Positions 1 through 9,234 of a DNA stretch of 64,000 bases are shown one piece after another (position 1 is the first letter of the stretch; each line of letters starts with the position of its first letter). The position numbers were made by a program, and so were the translations under genes. Below the pieces are notes generated by a model. That model searched no databases and had not been told where the DNA came from. It saw nothing but the letters and a program-made list of their open reading frames with translations. The DNA is from a virus, in the IMG/VR virus record IMGVR_UViG_3300025383_000015, positions 1 through 64,000 of that record; one strand, given 5' to 3'.

Positions 1-707
1 TCATTTACATAGAAGACTACGCCATCTGCTACTGCAATATCATTTGCGGTATTAGAGGTTGTCTTATAGCGGTCAGAGTGACCGTCTGTACCTTGAGCAC
101 CATCGGTACCTTGAGTACCTTGCGCACCATCTACACCTTGTGTACCTTGTGCACCCTGTGTTCCATCAGTACCTTGGGTTCCTTGCGTACCTTGTTGGCC
201 ATCAGTTCCTTGTGTGCCTTGAGTACCCTGGGTTCCGTCTGTTCCTTGGGTACCTTGTGTGCCGTCTGTACCTTGAGTACCGTCTGTACCTTGGGTTCCT
301 TGTAGTCCTTGTGCTCCTTGTGTGCCGTCTGTTCCTTGGGTACCTTGTTGACCATCAGTTCCCTGAGTACCTTGAGTTCCGTCTGTGCCTTGTGTTCCCT
401 GGGTACCTTGAGTTCCTTGTGTTCCTTGAGTTCCCTGTGTACCTTGAGCACCATCAGCGCCTACATAACCTGCAGTTCCTTGTGTACCTTGTACACCGTC
501 AGTGCCCTGAGTTCCCTGGGTACCTTGTGGACCAAATGCGATCCAAGCAGTTCCATTCCATTGCTTGATGTACTTGTCGGTTGTGTCATAGTAAATCTGA
601 CCTTCGACAGGGCTTGCTGGAGCATTTGATGAAGAGAGGTTTTGGATTCTGGCATTTTGAAGTTCAAGTTTGCCAAGATCAATCGGTGTTAAAAACTTAC
701 GTGCCAT
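1..707 (-). CDS. Collagen-like tail fibre/appendage protein, 3' end outside window
   Basis: An open frame starts at ATG 707 and runs off the left edge without a stop (at least 235 codons). The N-terminal ~60 residues form a short globular segment with [17 protein letters not shown], a pattern common at the base of phage fibre proteins. About 150 residues of Gly-X-Y triplets follow, mostly GTQ, GTD and GAQ, then a non-repetitive segment begins before the edge. Gly-X-Y repeats form collagen-like triple helices, so this is probably a trimeric fibre or capsid appendage. It follows a second collagen-like gene by 12 nt. The opposite strand shows long spurious frames because of the repeat. The C-terminal, probably receptor-binding, part is missing. 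Confidence 0.85.
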   Translation of the reverse strand, partial: MARKFLTPIDLGKLELQNARIQNLSSSNAPASPVEGQIYYDTTDKYIKQWNGTAWIAFGPQGTQGTQGTDGVQGTQGTAGYVGADGAQGTQGTQGTQGTQGTQGTQGTDGTQGTQGTDGQQGTQGTDGTQGAQGLQGTQGTDGTQGTDGTQGTQGTDGTQGTQGTQGTDGQQGTQGTQGTDGTQGAQGTQGVDGAQGTQGTDGAQGTDGHSDRYKTTSNTANDIAVADGVVFYVN

Positions 708-719
708 TCGGTTATCTCC

Positions 720-1283
720 TTAAGATAAGTAGGCTTCGCCTGAAAACGCTGTTGCAAATGTAACTGTTAAGGAGTCCGAATTAGTATATGTGATCTCGCC
801 TTCGACTATATTACCAGCCGAATCTTGCACTGTAATGTTAGGGTAAAAATGTAGATTATGCGTGATAACCCACGTGTTATTTGCTACCCCTTGGGTATGA
901 ACATACGCCACTCTTTGTGGAGTAAAGTAAAGGTTTGTTACGCCTTCTGTTAGGTCGTCTGTAGTTCCTAATGAAGTACCAGAAATACCTTGAGTACCAG
1001 GATCTCCTTGTGCACCCTGTGTGCCTTGGGTTCCAATGCCTGTAGCACCCTGTAAACCTTGTGCTCCTTGTAACCCTTGGGTTCCTTGTGCACCGCCACC
1101 AGGACCAATAGGTCCTTGGGCTCCCTGTAAACCTGTTCCAGTTGCTCCCTGAACACCCTGTGTTCCTTGAACACCGCGAGCACCGCCTTGACCAGAACCT
1201 ACAACAATTGTTGGTCCTTGAACTCCTTGAGACCCACTACATTGACCGCAACTACAACCTACTACGTGTACAACGCGTGTCAT
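720..1283 (-). CDS. Collagen-like fibre protein with C-terminal beta domain
   Basis: 187 residues. The N terminus carries a Cys cluster (GCSCGQCSG, residues ~9-17). Gly-X-Y triplets rich in GTQ, GAQ and GLQ span roughly residues 18-105. A fibre-type motif [17 protein letters not shown] and a beta-rich C-terminal domain containing [19 protein letters not shown] follow; such modules recur at the ends of phage fibres. The start overlaps the stop of the upstream gene by 4 nt, so the two are probably translationally coupled. Likely a virion appendage; whether it binds the host or decorates the head cannot be told from sequence. Confidence 0.82.
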   Translation of the reverse strand: MTRVVHVVGCSCGQCSGSQGVQGPTIVVGSGQGGARGVQGTQGVQGATGTGLQGAQGPIGPGGGAQGTQGLQGAQGLQGATGIGTQGTQGAQGDPGTQGISGTSLGTTDDLTEGVTNLYFTPQRVAYVHTQGVANNTWVITHNLHFYPNITVQDSAGNIVEGEITYTNSDSLTVTFATAFSGEAYLS

Positions 1284-2329
1284 ACTGTGGCCTCCCGTGT
1301 AACAAACATGGCTCCTCGCATGAACGTTTGTTCGTAACCTGAATCATCCGTAGCAGTTGCTTGGATATCCCAGAAACAAAGGTCTGGAAGAATTTCTGTT
1401 TGTTGACTTGTAAGATTTAAGGTCAACTTTGTGTTGTCCCCATCTACGAACTCAATGTCAAACGATGCAAGAGGAATTCCATCACCAAATTGCATGTGAA
1501 TTTCAGACTTCCAAGTATACGCGGTCACATCAAATGGGAACTTTAAAGTTGCTTCAAATGAATCTCCTTGATATGCGTTTAAATCAAATGTAGGAACATC
1601 TGATGGGAACTGTTGAGAGCCATAAGTAGGCATTGGAAGAAGCGCCCTTTGAGGCATTGAACGATCATCCACTTCTTGAGGAAGAAAGATAGGTACATAA
1701 CGGTTACTAAACTTAGCGATACGACGTAGTTGGAATACGTCGATCTTGTAAAGTCCAATACCTAGTTGTGAACATAGTTCAATGTATTGAGCCTTACGCT
1801 GTTGAGTCATATCCATCAATTGACGGTAACGCTCAGAACGAGGTATCTGTACTCCATCTGGAGCAGTAATATCGATGTCAAATGCTGCATCGTTAGCCAA
1901 CGTGTAGAGCGCTAGAGTAGCCGCGTATACAACTACAGGGTATTCTTCAACACCTGGAAGATTAGTGATAGTTACACCACGACCATATGGATCTGCATGG
2001 TTCTTTGTGTGTTGATTAAATGCATCGTTAACAAAGTTGCAAATTTCATTGTTTGTAAAGTAACGGTAGTACGTTCCAGCAACAACGATAGGCGCTCCGC
2101 TATTTGGGAGAGAATCAAAGGTAATGTAACCTGTTTCTTCTTCTACAAGTACAGCGTTTGAAACGTCTGAGCCGTTTACATGGATAATAAGGTTTGCCCC
2201 ATCTACAGGGGAGTATGGGATGAGGTAGCGGTTTGTAATTCCATCCGCTGTTGTCTGGTAGACAAAGGACTTACCTATATCGCCTATCTCAGAACGAAGG
2301 CGTTCCGCCAGACTGGATAAGGTAGCCAC
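1280..2329 (-). CDS. Putative head-tail connector / fibre-attachment structural protein
   Basis: 349 residues, following the capsid genes and directly preceding the fibre genes. The N-terminal ~200 residues are a mixed helical domain with repeated Tyr/Asn segments that resembles head-to-tail adaptor proteins by position and length. The last ~100 residues, from about NAYQGDSFEATLKFPFDV, form a beta-rich module like the upper-fibre/baseplate (BppU-type) attachment domains of phages. I infer a structural protein joining connector and appendages. The specific role is uncertain, and a fusion of two domains is possible. Confidence 0.6.
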   Translation of the reverse strand: MATLSSLAERLRSEIGDIGKSFVYQTTADGITNRYLIPYSPVDGANLIIHVNGSDVSNAVLVEEETGYITFDSLPNSGAPIVVAGTYYRYFTNNEICNFVNDAFNQHTKNHADPYGRGVTITNLPGVEEYPVVVYAATLALYTLANDAAFDIDITAPDGVQIPRSERYRQLMDMTQQRKAQYIELCSQLGIGLYKIDVFQLRRIAKFSNRYVPIFLPQEVDDRSMPQRALLPMPTYGSQQFPSDVPTFDLNAYQGDSFEATLKFPFDVTAYTWKSEIHMQFGDGIPLASFDIEFVDGDNTKLTLNLTSQQTEILPDLCFWDIQATATDDSGYEQTFMRGAMFVTREATV

Positions 2330-2398
2330 AAAACCTCCGAAAACTATTTGGCGTAATCATCTCGTGTTATTACGAATATGTACGCATAAAAAGGTCTA

Positions 2399-2436
2399 AC
2401 CCCCAACTGGGAGGAGGGCGGGAACCAGTTGAGGGT
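2399..2436 (-). terminator. Rho-independent terminator downstream of the 2455-2826 gene
   Basis: Read on the minus strand, ACCCTCAACTGG pairs with CCAGTTGGGGGT across a 14-nt loop. A run of T residues follows shortly after (complement of the A run at 2387-2392). It lies in the 125-nt gap between the 2455-2826 gene and the connector gene, so it probably lowers expression of connector and fibre genes relative to capsid. Confidence 0.75.
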
Positions 2437-2454
2437 CAGACTACTAGCGACGGC

Positions 2455-2826
2455 TTAGTTTGGCCGCCAAATATATCCAAGTTCTTCTAGATAGTTTGCT
2501 AGATCTGGAGATACACGGTACTTAACTCCTGCTTTAAAAGTAAGAGTGTTTCCAACTCCATAAGTCATATCGTCAATATCTGTAATTGTACGAATGATCA
2601 CTGAGTTATTTGCTGTGCTTACTCCGACGTTTTCAATCTCATCAAGAACAATCGGTGCAGTTGCATTCGTTGGATCGAATACATTGGTTTCTAGTGTCTC
2701 TGCCTCAACCTGAGCCGCAATTGAAATCTCTTCTTTGCGGTCCTGAAGTGCTTTAGCGTTCTTCTTTGCTGCTTGTTCTGCAGCACGTCCTGTTGCGTCC
2801 AATGGACTTGTTGGTGTATTTGCCAC
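2455..2826 (-). CDS. Small structural protein after major capsid protein (unknown)
   Basis: 123 residues. The N terminus is Ala/Lys-rich and probably helical or disordered. The rest is beta-prone, with a short C-terminal domain (KYRVSPDLANYLEELGYIWRPN) reminiscent of small head-completion or capsid-accessory proteins. It lies between capsid and connector genes and is flanked by hairpins on both sides. Function is inferred from position only; I do not recognise the family. Confidence 0.6.
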   Translation of the reverse strand: MANTPTSPLDATGRAAEQAAKKNAKALQDRKEEISIAAQVEAETLETNVFDPTNATAPIVLDEIENVGVSTANNSVIIRTITDIDDMTYGVGNTLTFKAGVKYRVSPDLANYLEELGYIWRPN

Positions 2827-2866
2827 GGTGATAATTCTCCTAAGTTAGTGTTGTGTTAAGTGGTGG

Positions 2867-2897
2867 CTGGGGGCCAAAGAAGGAGTATGACCCCCAG
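2867..2897 (-). terminator. Hairpin between capsid gene and next gene
   Basis: CTGGGGG and CCCCCAG form a 7-bp GC-rich stem around a 17-nt loop in the 83-nt gap after the capsid gene. No clear T tract follows on the minus strand, so it may be a weak terminator or an mRNA-stabilising 3' structure that favours capsid mRNA. Confidence 0.5.
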
Positions 2898-2909
2898 ACA
2901 CCGTTTGTC

Positions 2910-4037
2910 TTAGTTTGTGTAAACCTTGACGATAGCCTGATCGGTGATAACACCGAGGCCCCAGATTGCGTACCAAGCAAGAGCGTGCTCACGACCGAAG
3001 TCAAGAACGCCACCATCGCGAAGTTCAACTGGAAGAGCAATAGCGTGACCAAAAGCGTTGTCACCAATCATGATTGACTCGTAAACGCTTGCACTTGAGT
3101 TAACAGTGCTGTCTGATCCACCTGCTGGGTATGGTGAAGTTGAACCTTCTGGGTTACCACCTTGACCAGGAGCGGTGTTAGCCTTTACAGGGACATCGGT
3201 CTGGTATGAAGGAGCACCAACAGAAGAGGTGTAGTCAACAACTGATGAAGCAGCAAACTGCTTGACCTGTGTTGTTTCGATGAAGACTACGTCGTACAAA
3301 CGACCGATTTCACCGAGCATGAAGTTACCTGGAGCAGCGTACTTTGTAACTTCGATGAACTCTGGGTTCGAACGAATGTCACGAGACTGCTTTGGGTGGA
3401 TAAATTGAACGTAGGTCTCGCCCAAACGTGGGATGTTCTTGGAAGCGAGGGTAAGGGCAGCATCCTTAACAGCACCTGTAGACAACTTAAAGTTACCTGT
3501 TAGGTCTGAAATCTTTGTTCCCTTTGTACCTTCGTTGTACCAATCGTTTACACCTTGGAGGCTTGAACGGTCATAACCGAAGACAGCAGATGTCGCAGCA
3601 GAGAGTGTGTTGCGAGCCTGGATGTCAAGGTATTGAGCCATGTGGCGGCCAAGCAAACGTGATGCAGATGCCATGATGTCATCGAATGATGAGTTCAAGA
3701 GCAACTCAGAAACAGCAACGCCGTAACCTTGTTCTGCAACTGTGATTGCGATTTGCTCTGCTGTGAGAGCGTTTGTTGTCATACGAACACCTTCTGTAAG
3801 AGGTGTTGGATCAACAGCAAAGTTCTTGTAACGTAGGAAGTTAACGCGTAGACCAGGAGCAACTCCGAGTTCTGTCTTCTTAACAGCGAACTGTTCGAAG
3901 CGAAGAATTGGCATTGCCTGGAATAGGATTTCCTTCGACCAGATTGTTTGAATTGCTTGGTTCAGGCTTGAATTTGAGCCTGAGTAAGCGGTTGGAGCGC
4001 CCGCGAGTTGCGAGGAGCCTGTAATAGCACTTGCCAT
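2910..4037 (-). CDS. Major capsid protein
   Basis: 375 residues, with a typical length and the expected position directly after portal and scaffold genes. The sequence has features of HK97-like capsid proteins: an N-terminal helical segment (QTIWSKEILFQAMPILRF), a long alpha/beta core, and a C-terminal beta segment with VKVYTN at the end. The Ser/Thr/Gly/Pro-rich stretch around residues 270-310 may be a surface loop. The call rests on synteny and general character; no signature motif is decisive. A strong hairpin follows, as is common after highly expressed capsid genes. Confidence 0.75.
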   Translation of the reverse strand: MASAITGSSQLAGAPTAYSGSNSSLNQAIQTIWSKEILFQAMPILRFEQFAVKKTELGVAPGLRVNFLRYKNFAVDPTPLTEGVRMTTNALTAEQIAITVAEQGYGVAVSELLLNSSFDDIMASASRLLGRHMAQYLDIQARNTLSAATSAVFGYDRSSLQGVNDWYNEGTKGTKISDLTGNFKLSTGAVKDAALTLASKNIPRLGETYVQFIHPKQSRDIRSNPEFIEVTKYAAPGNFMLGEIGRLYDVVFIETTQVKQFAASSVVDYTSSVGAPSYQTDVPVKANTAPGQGGNPEGSTSPYPAGGSDSTVNSSASVYESIMIGDNAFGHAIALPVELRDGGVLDFGREHALAWYAIWGLGVITDQAIVKVYTN

Positions 4038-4073
4038 TTAGGTCAAGTCCTTTCTATAGTTAGTTGAGGGGGA

Positions 4074-4823
4074 TTAACCGAACAGTCCCTGACCGCGATT
4101 ATTGGCTGCTGTGCCGAGTAGTTTGGCGCGTTGCTTCTGATATTCCGCCATGTCCATGCCGCGAATTCCTTCGGGCGTATACGATTGTTGTCCCATTTCG
4201 TTATCGAGAGGTCCTGAAGCAGGTGCGGTTACTCGTGCACCTACCATTTGTTGCTTACTTGCTTGAACTGTCTGCATTACATCTTGCATAATTCCTGTGG
4301 ACTTATCCTTGAGTACTGCAATACTCTGTTCAATTTCTTCTGGGGTATTACCGTTGATTAAGTCAATAAGTTGAGGGACGATAGAATCGCGCTCTTCCTC
4401 AAGACGTTGTGAACGGTAAGCCATCAAATCTTGGAACTTGCGTTCCTGTTCTAGGAGAGCAAAAGCACGTTCTCTTTCAAGACGTTCATTCTCAAGTTGA
4501 GAATTAAATTCTTGCTCCTTCTTCTGGAGGAGTTCTTTGAAGGATAATTCCTTCTCAATCTTCTTTTGCTTTTGTTCTGCTTTTTTGGCTTCACGTTCTG
4601 CAAGACGAGCCTGCTTACGTGCGGCTGCTTCTTCGCGCTCTTTCTTAAGAGCAGCAAGTTCTTCAGCCATCTTTTCCATCTGTGGATACAACTTTGCCTT
4701 CTCCTGCGCACGAGCCTTTGCAAGGTCATCGGCAGTAAATCCAGGCATAACTGTCTCACTTACTTCTGGTGCAACTGGAGCCACTGGCTCTGGTGCATCC
4801 ATCACTTCTTGATTATCGGCCAT
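4074..4823 (-). CDS. Capsid scaffold protein
   Basis: 249 residues between portal and capsid genes, the canonical scaffold position. The central ~100 residues (about 45-150) are almost entirely charged heptads rich in Lys, Glu and Gln (for example EEREAKKAEQKQKKIEKEL), predicting a long coiled coil. An acidic, Pro-rich N terminus and a short C-terminal tail with Gln/Gly complete it. Such scaffolds guide procapsid assembly and are then removed. No protease domain is visible, so a maturation protease is not evident here. Confidence 0.75.
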   Translation of the reverse strand: MADNQEVMDAPEPVAPVAPEVSETVMPGFTADDLAKARAQEKAKLYPQMEKMAEELAALKKEREEAAARKQARLAEREAKKAEQKQKKIEKELSFKELLQKKEQEFNSQLENERLERERAFALLEQERKFQDLMAYRSQRLEEERDSIVPQLIDLINGNTPEEIEQSIAVLKDKSTGIMQDVMQTVQASKQQMVGARVTAPASGPLDNEMGQQSYTPEGIRGMDMAEYQKQRAKLLGTAANNRGQGLFG

Positions 4824-4888
4824 TATTGGTCACCTATTTTTCTTGTGTGTTTGTCCATATGCCTTGCGGCGTGTCCCTTGGGTTCTTA

Positions 4889-4925
4889 CGAGACTATTGC
4901 ATTACAAAATGTCGCAATTGTCTCG
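4889..4925 (-). other. Long hairpin between portal and scaffold genes
   Basis: CGAGAC and GTCTCG, extended by ATTGC/GCAAT after an A.A mismatch, form an 11-bp stem. A second small hairpin (TCTGAC/GTCAGA, 4932-4948) lies beside it, overlapping the region just past the portal stop. No strong T run follows. Probably a processing, attenuation or 3'-end structure that separates portal from scaffold expression. Confidence 0.5.
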
Positions 4926-4951
4926 ATATACTCTGACTTTTTGTCAGAATG

Positions 4952-6694
4952 CTAGTTGTCGTTGCGGTCAACGTTCCTTCGCTGCACTTGCTTTGTGCCG
5001 TAGGCGTCTTCCACTAACTGTTGACGAATGGCACCCTCGCTTTGATCTTCAAGGCTTTCATTCATCTCTTGTTCTGGGTCTTTAATGCTCTCTGGAGTTT
5101 CTGGTCCCAGAATTCCATCGCCCATGATGTCTCCATCTCCCAATTGAGTTGGCTGCATAGGGATGGCGCTATTGCCATCAGGACCAGGCATCATTCCTGT
5201 CATATCCATGATTTGCTTCTGAATCTGAATCTTAAGAAGTTGCAAAGCACCATCGGCCTTTGCATCTTCCTTCAACTCATCACGAATCTCACGAAGTTTT
5301 TCTTCTGGGAACTCTTCGCCTAAAGTACGAAGAGCACCTTCCTTGGACTCAAGGCCAGCAGTCATCTTTGCCTGAACTTCGTTCAAGACGATTAACTTAT
5401 CAAGAGGAAGTGGAGGTGGGAAATGCACGTAGTTTTGGTAGGTGATTGGATCATCAGGATCCAACATAGGAAGTTGATCTGATTTAAGTGGGCCATCAAC
5501 TTCTGGGTTATACATGAATGTCTCTGGCTCTTTAAGGGCCAAGTTACGAAGGATAAGTTCGTTGATACGCTCAATACCTTTACCGTACTGAATAACCTTT
5601 TGAGAGTAACGGTTCATCAATGGCTGGTACTGAATAGACAGAGCAACACCTGAGGTATTAGAGATTGGTTGAACTTGACCAAGAGCACTCTCTGGAATAT
5701 TCATGATTTCGTGCATAGAACGCTTGAGAAGTTCTAGGTACTGAAGAGCACCGTTGATACCTTCAGCGCCACCATCGAGGTTAAATACCTGTGCGTCTTT
5801 TGGAAGACCGCCCCATACCTTGCTTGCGCCCTTTTCAAGGTTAGAAGCCTTTGCACCGATAATAACGGTAACTGGGGCAGCGTGGTAGTTGATGATATCA
5901 GCAACGTCTGTTGCAATTTCATTGTATGTGCGGTTAATCGTAATGATGTCTTGGCAATCTGCAAGACCCCATGGAGAACCTGTTACAGGAATATTTGGAA
6001 TATGTACCACAGGAATAAGTCCTAGTGGATTTGGACGAGAGTCAATCAATTCATCGTTGATGTACTCTTCGATCATGTCGTCTGTAAGGATTTCAGTGTA
6101 AGTAAATACCTGGCGTGTTCCTTCTAACGATGTGCCCCAGAAACGGTACTTCTGCTTAAAGCGAAGCAAACGAGTACGGTCATGAGGGTGAAACTCTGGA
6201 AAACAAAATGAGGAGTTCATTGGCAAAACGCGAACACGGCCAGGGTGGAAATGTCCAGCAGAATCTGTCCATGCTTCTTCGTAAGCAACCTTTACAAAGC
6301 AGTCACCTGTAACTCCGCCTTGCTGAGCCATCTCAAGAAGTACACGCTCTTTGTCGTTGTCAACTTCCCATACGCGCTCTAAGCGATCTGGGACGATTGC
6401 TTCTGTTGCTTTAGGTGAGCGAAAGTTAACGCCCTTACCAAAAGTAAATCGAGCAAGATAATCAGTAAATGCTCGGTAATAATTGATTGTCATCTGTGCT
6501 TCGCCAGTTTCACGGCGGTAGCCCCATTGATGACCTAGGTACATCGCAAAGTTAAGTGAGTAACGGTTTAAGCGAGGACCGTGGACTTCAAACTCTTCAT
6601 CAGCAAGTTCTACTAATCCCAGTGGGGAAATAGAGATGGTTAAGTCAGATGAGGCCGCTCTGTAGGACGGCGGAGAGAAGTCAAGATATGACAT
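4952..6694 (-). CDS. Portal protein
   Basis: 580 residues, between the terminase region and the scaffold gene. The sequence is typical of phage portal proteins: an N-terminal segment (YRRETGEAQMTINYYRAFTDY), a long mixed core with NIPESALGQVQPISNTSGVAL (the first 20 residues are characteristic of portal stem regions), and an acidic, Met/Gln-rich C-terminal tail. The portal is the dodecameric vertex through which DNA is packaged and where the tail attaches. Its start overlaps the stop of the preceding small gene by 1 nt. Confidence 0.88.
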   Translation of the reverse strand: MSYLDFSPPSYRAASSDLTISISPLGLVELADEEFEVHGPRLNRYSLNFAMYLGHQWGYRRETGEAQMTINYYRAFTDYLARFTFGKGVNFRSPKATEAIVPDRLERVWEVDNDKERVLLEMAQQGGVTGDCFVKVAYEEAWTDSAGHFHPGRVRVLPMNSSFCFPEFHPHDRTRLLRFKQKYRFWGTSLEGTRQVFTYTEILTDDMIEEYINDELIDSRPNPLGLIPVVHIPNIPVTGSPWGLADCQDIITINRTYNEIATDVADIINYHAAPVTVIIGAKASNLEKGASKVWGGLPKDAQVFNLDGGAEGINGALQYLELLKRSMHEIMNIPESALGQVQPISNTSGVALSIQYQPLMNRYSQKVIQYGKGIERINELILRNLALKEPETFMYNPEVDGPLKSDQLPMLDPDDPITYQNYVHFPPPLPLDKLIVLNEVQAKMTAGLESKEGALRTLGEEFPEEKLREIRDELKEDAKADGALQLLKIQIQKQIMDMTGMMPGPDGNSAIPMQPTQLGDGDIMGDGILGPETPESIKDPEQEMNESLEDQSEGAIRQQLVEDAYGTKQVQRRNVDRNDN

Positions 6695-6933
6695 TACTTA
6701 CCTTTATTCTTTTCTTCTTTTTTCTCAAGTGGCTTACGCTTCTTAGACTCAAACTTTTTTTGTTGAATTTTTTGTCTGCGGTCTTTTTCGTGCGTCTCTG
6801 TAAATTGTCCGCCAAGTTCGATGTAGTGTTTGTGCACCCATGCGCTGGCTCCAGGAGAAGGGTATGTTGCATACTTAGCGCGTGCTTGAGCAATAACCAT
6901 TTGATACAACTTTGGATTGCTAGGCTTTTGCAT
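6694..6933 (-). CDS. DUF5872-like small phage protein
   Basis: 79 residues. The pattern KPSNPKLYQMVIAQARAKYA, followed by YPSPGASAWVHKHYIELGG, is a known conserved domain of small phage proteins (DUF5872-like, from memory). The C-terminal 35 residues are a Lys/Glu-rich basic tail that may bind nucleic acid. The gene sits between terminase and portal, as in many phages. An upstream in-frame ATG would add residues, but this ATG is the best fit to the family. Function unknown. Confidence 0.65.
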   Translation of the reverse strand: MQKPSNPKLYQMVIAQARAKYATYPSPGASAWVHKHYIELGGQFTETHEKDRRQKIQQKKFESKKRKPLEKKEEKNKGK

Positions 6934-6960
6934 TTCATCTCCTCCCTGGATAACCCGATA

Positions 6961-6982
6961 GCCCCCACACTAGTGTGAGGGC
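6961..6982 (-). terminator. Hairpin after the 7002-7397 gene
   Basis: GCCCTCACAC and GTGTGGGGGC (minus strand) pair with one G.T wobble and almost no loop (TA). It sits in the 68-nt gap after the 7002-7397 gene. Probably a transcript 3' end or attenuator; no T tract is seen. Confidence 0.4.
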
Positions 6983-7001
6983 ATACGGATGTCTGTCTAA
7001 A

Positions 7002-7397
7002 TTAGTCGTTAACGACTGTTGCAGATTGACGCTGTGTGCGTCCGCCTGATCGAGTTACTTCTTCGATCTTTGCTGCTGAGTAGTCGTTCATTGTGCCGTG
7101 AGCAAACTCTCCAAGAAATGTTGGTGCTTCAACCCATGAGGCTGAACCAACGTGAGCACGCTCTGCCATTGTCTCGGCAGCAGACTTCTCCCATACTGGA
7201 GCATTACGGTTTGGACGACCAGGTGCTGTAGCAGCGCCCTGCATCATTCCCTTTTGAAAATCGTTTGGAACGTCTGTATCTGTAGCAATACCCTCTTCAA
7301 AACGGAGTGGGCCACGACGTGTTGTGTTAGCGGCACCCTTCATCTCGTATACCTGAGGTGCACGCTCTGGGAAGCGTGGTGCTGGTGAAATTGTCAT
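7002..7397 (-). CDS. Unknown low-complexity phage protein
   Basis: 131 residues, rich in Pro, Arg, Gly, Thr and Glu and probably largely disordered. The first 60 residues hold many charged and Pro residues (PAPRFPERAPQVYEM). No domain recognised. It lies directly downstream of the large terminase, and composition resembles the unknown proteins at 43.6-47.5 kb. Possibly a minor virion component; that is inference from position and composition. Confidence 0.55.
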   Translation of the reverse strand: MTISPAPRFPERAPQVYEMKGAANTTRRGPLRFEEGIATDTDVPNDFQKGMMQGAATAPGRPNRNAPVWEKSAAETMAERAHVGSASWVEAPTFLGEFAHGTMNDYSAAKIEEVTRSGGRTQRQSATVVND

Positions 7398-7474
7398 TAT
7401 GACTCCTTAAGGATGTAAACGGAAAGGCCTTTTCCTAGTACATAGTTTCCACCCTTTTTAAGGGGTTTTGTTGT

Positions 7475-9061
7475 TTAACTAAAAAACGGATTAGAAGAAA
7501 CTAATACCTCTGGCATGACCAACTCTTGTGTAAGACTGCATGCGATAGCCAAAGAGTCTGCAAAATCGTCATGAGCATAGGTTTCGTCAGGTGCAGCGGC
7601 TGAGAAATTTGGCCCTTTAAACTGGACTTCCAAGTCTGTCATCTGTTGATAAAAACGCTTCCATGTGCGCAATCTGCGAGTTTTTGCATGGGCAGGCCAT
7701 GTGATTAGTTTGCGCTGTATAAGCGCTTGTAAATGCTTCCATCGCTTTGACTGCTCAGATTGGCTAGAGGTAAGCGCTACAACGCGAGAACGTGGCAACA
7801 GGAGAGTCAAACGTTGGGCTACTGCGTCTCCTACACCGTTACCGTCAACACCTGCAACAAGAACATCGTAGTTGGATAAGAAGTTAACGATTTGAAAGTA
7901 TTGCTCTTCCCAATCTGCCCCTTGAATTTCTAACCAGTTTAAGATCTTATGTTCAAAGTAACCAAATTCATCTGGTCGATCCCAGTCAACCCATACCACT
8001 GTCACAACTGTGGAGTCAGTTTTACGTGCTGGGTCGATACCTACAACAACAGGAGTCTTGTGCCAAGACTTAACTAACTCTTGAGATGTATCGCCAAGTT
8101 CATCCATGATGGCAGAGGTAACGAACATGCCCCGCTCAAGAAGCCACTTGCAGTTGTAAGACATTTGAAACTCATCAGAGTCCTCACCAATACGAAGCAT
8201 TTCTTTTCGAATTGCTCGTTCGTAGTTAGGGTTGTACTTAATGACGTCTTTCCAGTCCCATTGAAAGTGGTTCTGTCTGGCATTACGTCCAGTCTGTCTA
8301 CGCTTGTTTAACTGGATGGCTTTGTAAAAGTTATTTTTGCTTGTCGTTGGTGTTCCTGTTTTAACCATAGTACCTGCGTAGTACGCAAGCATTGGGGAAA
8401 TAGATTTAGATACAACAAAGTCATCTGCTTCTTGGCACTCATCAATTACGATAAGATGGAACGACTTAGATTCGATCTTTGCTCGTGGGTTAGCAGTCAT
8501 CATGGTGATGCTAGAACCAGATTTAGTAAGTTTAATTTGACGAGTAACACCGCCTACACGGGCAGCCTTATCATCGATCTCAACGTCATTCAAAATCTCA
8601 AGAGCACGCTCAGACGTAAGACGAGTAACTGCACGTCCAAATAGGGTTTCAGCCTGTCCTTCGGTAGGAGCAAATAGCCCAACCATTAATCCATCTTTAA
8701 ATTTTCCTAAAAGATCAGGGTACAATTTTGCAAGCCGTGGCAAGAGGATCATCAAAGTAACCACAGTATCGGCCACTGTTTCCGACTTGCCCGACTGACG
8801 TGCAGCCAATGCTGTGATCTCTTCTGCGTCATTGATGATGACTGATTCCATGATTCGTCTAGCCAAAGGTTTTTGGTATGGATGCAGATCGTGACCAACA
8901 AGTTCTTTAAGAAAGAGCATGATCTTATCGATCAACTTGTCTACAAACTGTTGAGATAGTTCATCAAGTTGTTCTTCTACATACTCTTCTGCTGGTTTTT
9001 CTTCTTGCAAAAAGAACTCTGGATTAATCTCCTCAAACTTGTTATCATCAAATTGTTCCAT
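7475..9061 (-). CDS. Large terminase subunit (packaging ATPase/nuclease)
   Basis: 528 residues. The N-terminal ATPase shows a Walker A-like motif AARQSGKSET (residues ~85-94) and a Walker B FHLIVIDECQEA. The C-terminal RNase H-like nuclease begins with VVGIDPARKTDSTVV, supplying the first catalytic Asp, and has a later Asp in AGVDGNGVGD. The protein drives DNA into the prohead and cuts concatemers. The acidic N-terminal 40 residues are family-variable. A small hairpin (7451-7466) lies just downstream. No small terminase is recognised with certainty; the two small genes upstream are candidates by position. Confidence 0.93.
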   Translation of the reverse strand: MEQFDDNKFEEINPEFFLQEEKPAEEYVEEQLDELSQQFVDKLIDKIMLFLKELVGHDLHPYQKPLARRIMESVIINDAEEITALAARQSGKSETVADTVVTLMILLPRLAKLYPDLLGKFKDGLMVGLFAPTEGQAETLFGRAVTRLTSERALEILNDVEIDDKAARVGGVTRQIKLTKSGSSITMMTANPRAKIESKSFHLIVIDECQEADDFVVSKSISPMLAYYAGTMVKTGTPTTSKNNFYKAIQLNKRRQTGRNARQNHFQWDWKDVIKYNPNYERAIRKEMLRIGEDSDEFQMSYNCKWLLERGMFVTSAIMDELGDTSQELVKSWHKTPVVVGIDPARKTDSTVVTVVWVDWDRPDEFGYFEHKILNWLEIQGADWEEQYFQIVNFLSNYDVLVAGVDGNGVGDAVAQRLTLLLPRSRVVALTSSQSEQSKRWKHLQALIQRKLITWPAHAKTRRLRTWKRFYQQMTDLEVQFKGPNFSAAAPDETYAHDDFADSLAIACSLTQELVMPEVLVSSNPFFS

Positions 9062-9063
9062 GA

Positions 9064-9234
9064 TTACAAGGAGCGCCGTTCTAGTTCTTGAGCGATAGCG
9101 TAAAACACTTCAGCGCCCAACTTTACTTCTCCCAGATCGTCTTTACTCTGAGTCCTTTGCCAACTGGAAATATGTTTGCCAATCGTGAACATCGACTGCT
9201 CCATCCATAGAACTAATTCTGGCGTAGAGATCAT
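9064..9234 (-). CDS. Small protein upstream of terminase (unknown)
   Basis: 56 residues from an ATG at 9234 (MISTPELVLWMEQSM...). A shorter start at 9204 is possible. It ends 2 nt before the terminase start. The frame overlaps the end of the 9143-9538 gene by 92 nt, which is long for this genome, so the start may be the later Met. The sequence is a compact, probably helical domain (GEVKLGAEVFYAIAQELERR). Candidate small-terminase-like or packaging accessory by position only. Confidence 0.5.
   Translation of the reverse strand: MISTPELVLWMEQSMFTIGKHISSWQRTQSKDDLGEVKLGAEVFYAIAQELERRSL

Noticed and set aside
59-682. Long open frames on the plus strand and other minus frames opposite the collagen-like repeat
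   Set aside because: They are periodic low-complexity shadows of the Gly-X-Y triplets; the frame from 707 gives a normal phage fibre protein.
1-707. CRISPR-like regular repeats
   Set aside because: The spacing is 9 nt multiples and translates to Gly-X-Y triplets without spacers, so it is coding repeat.
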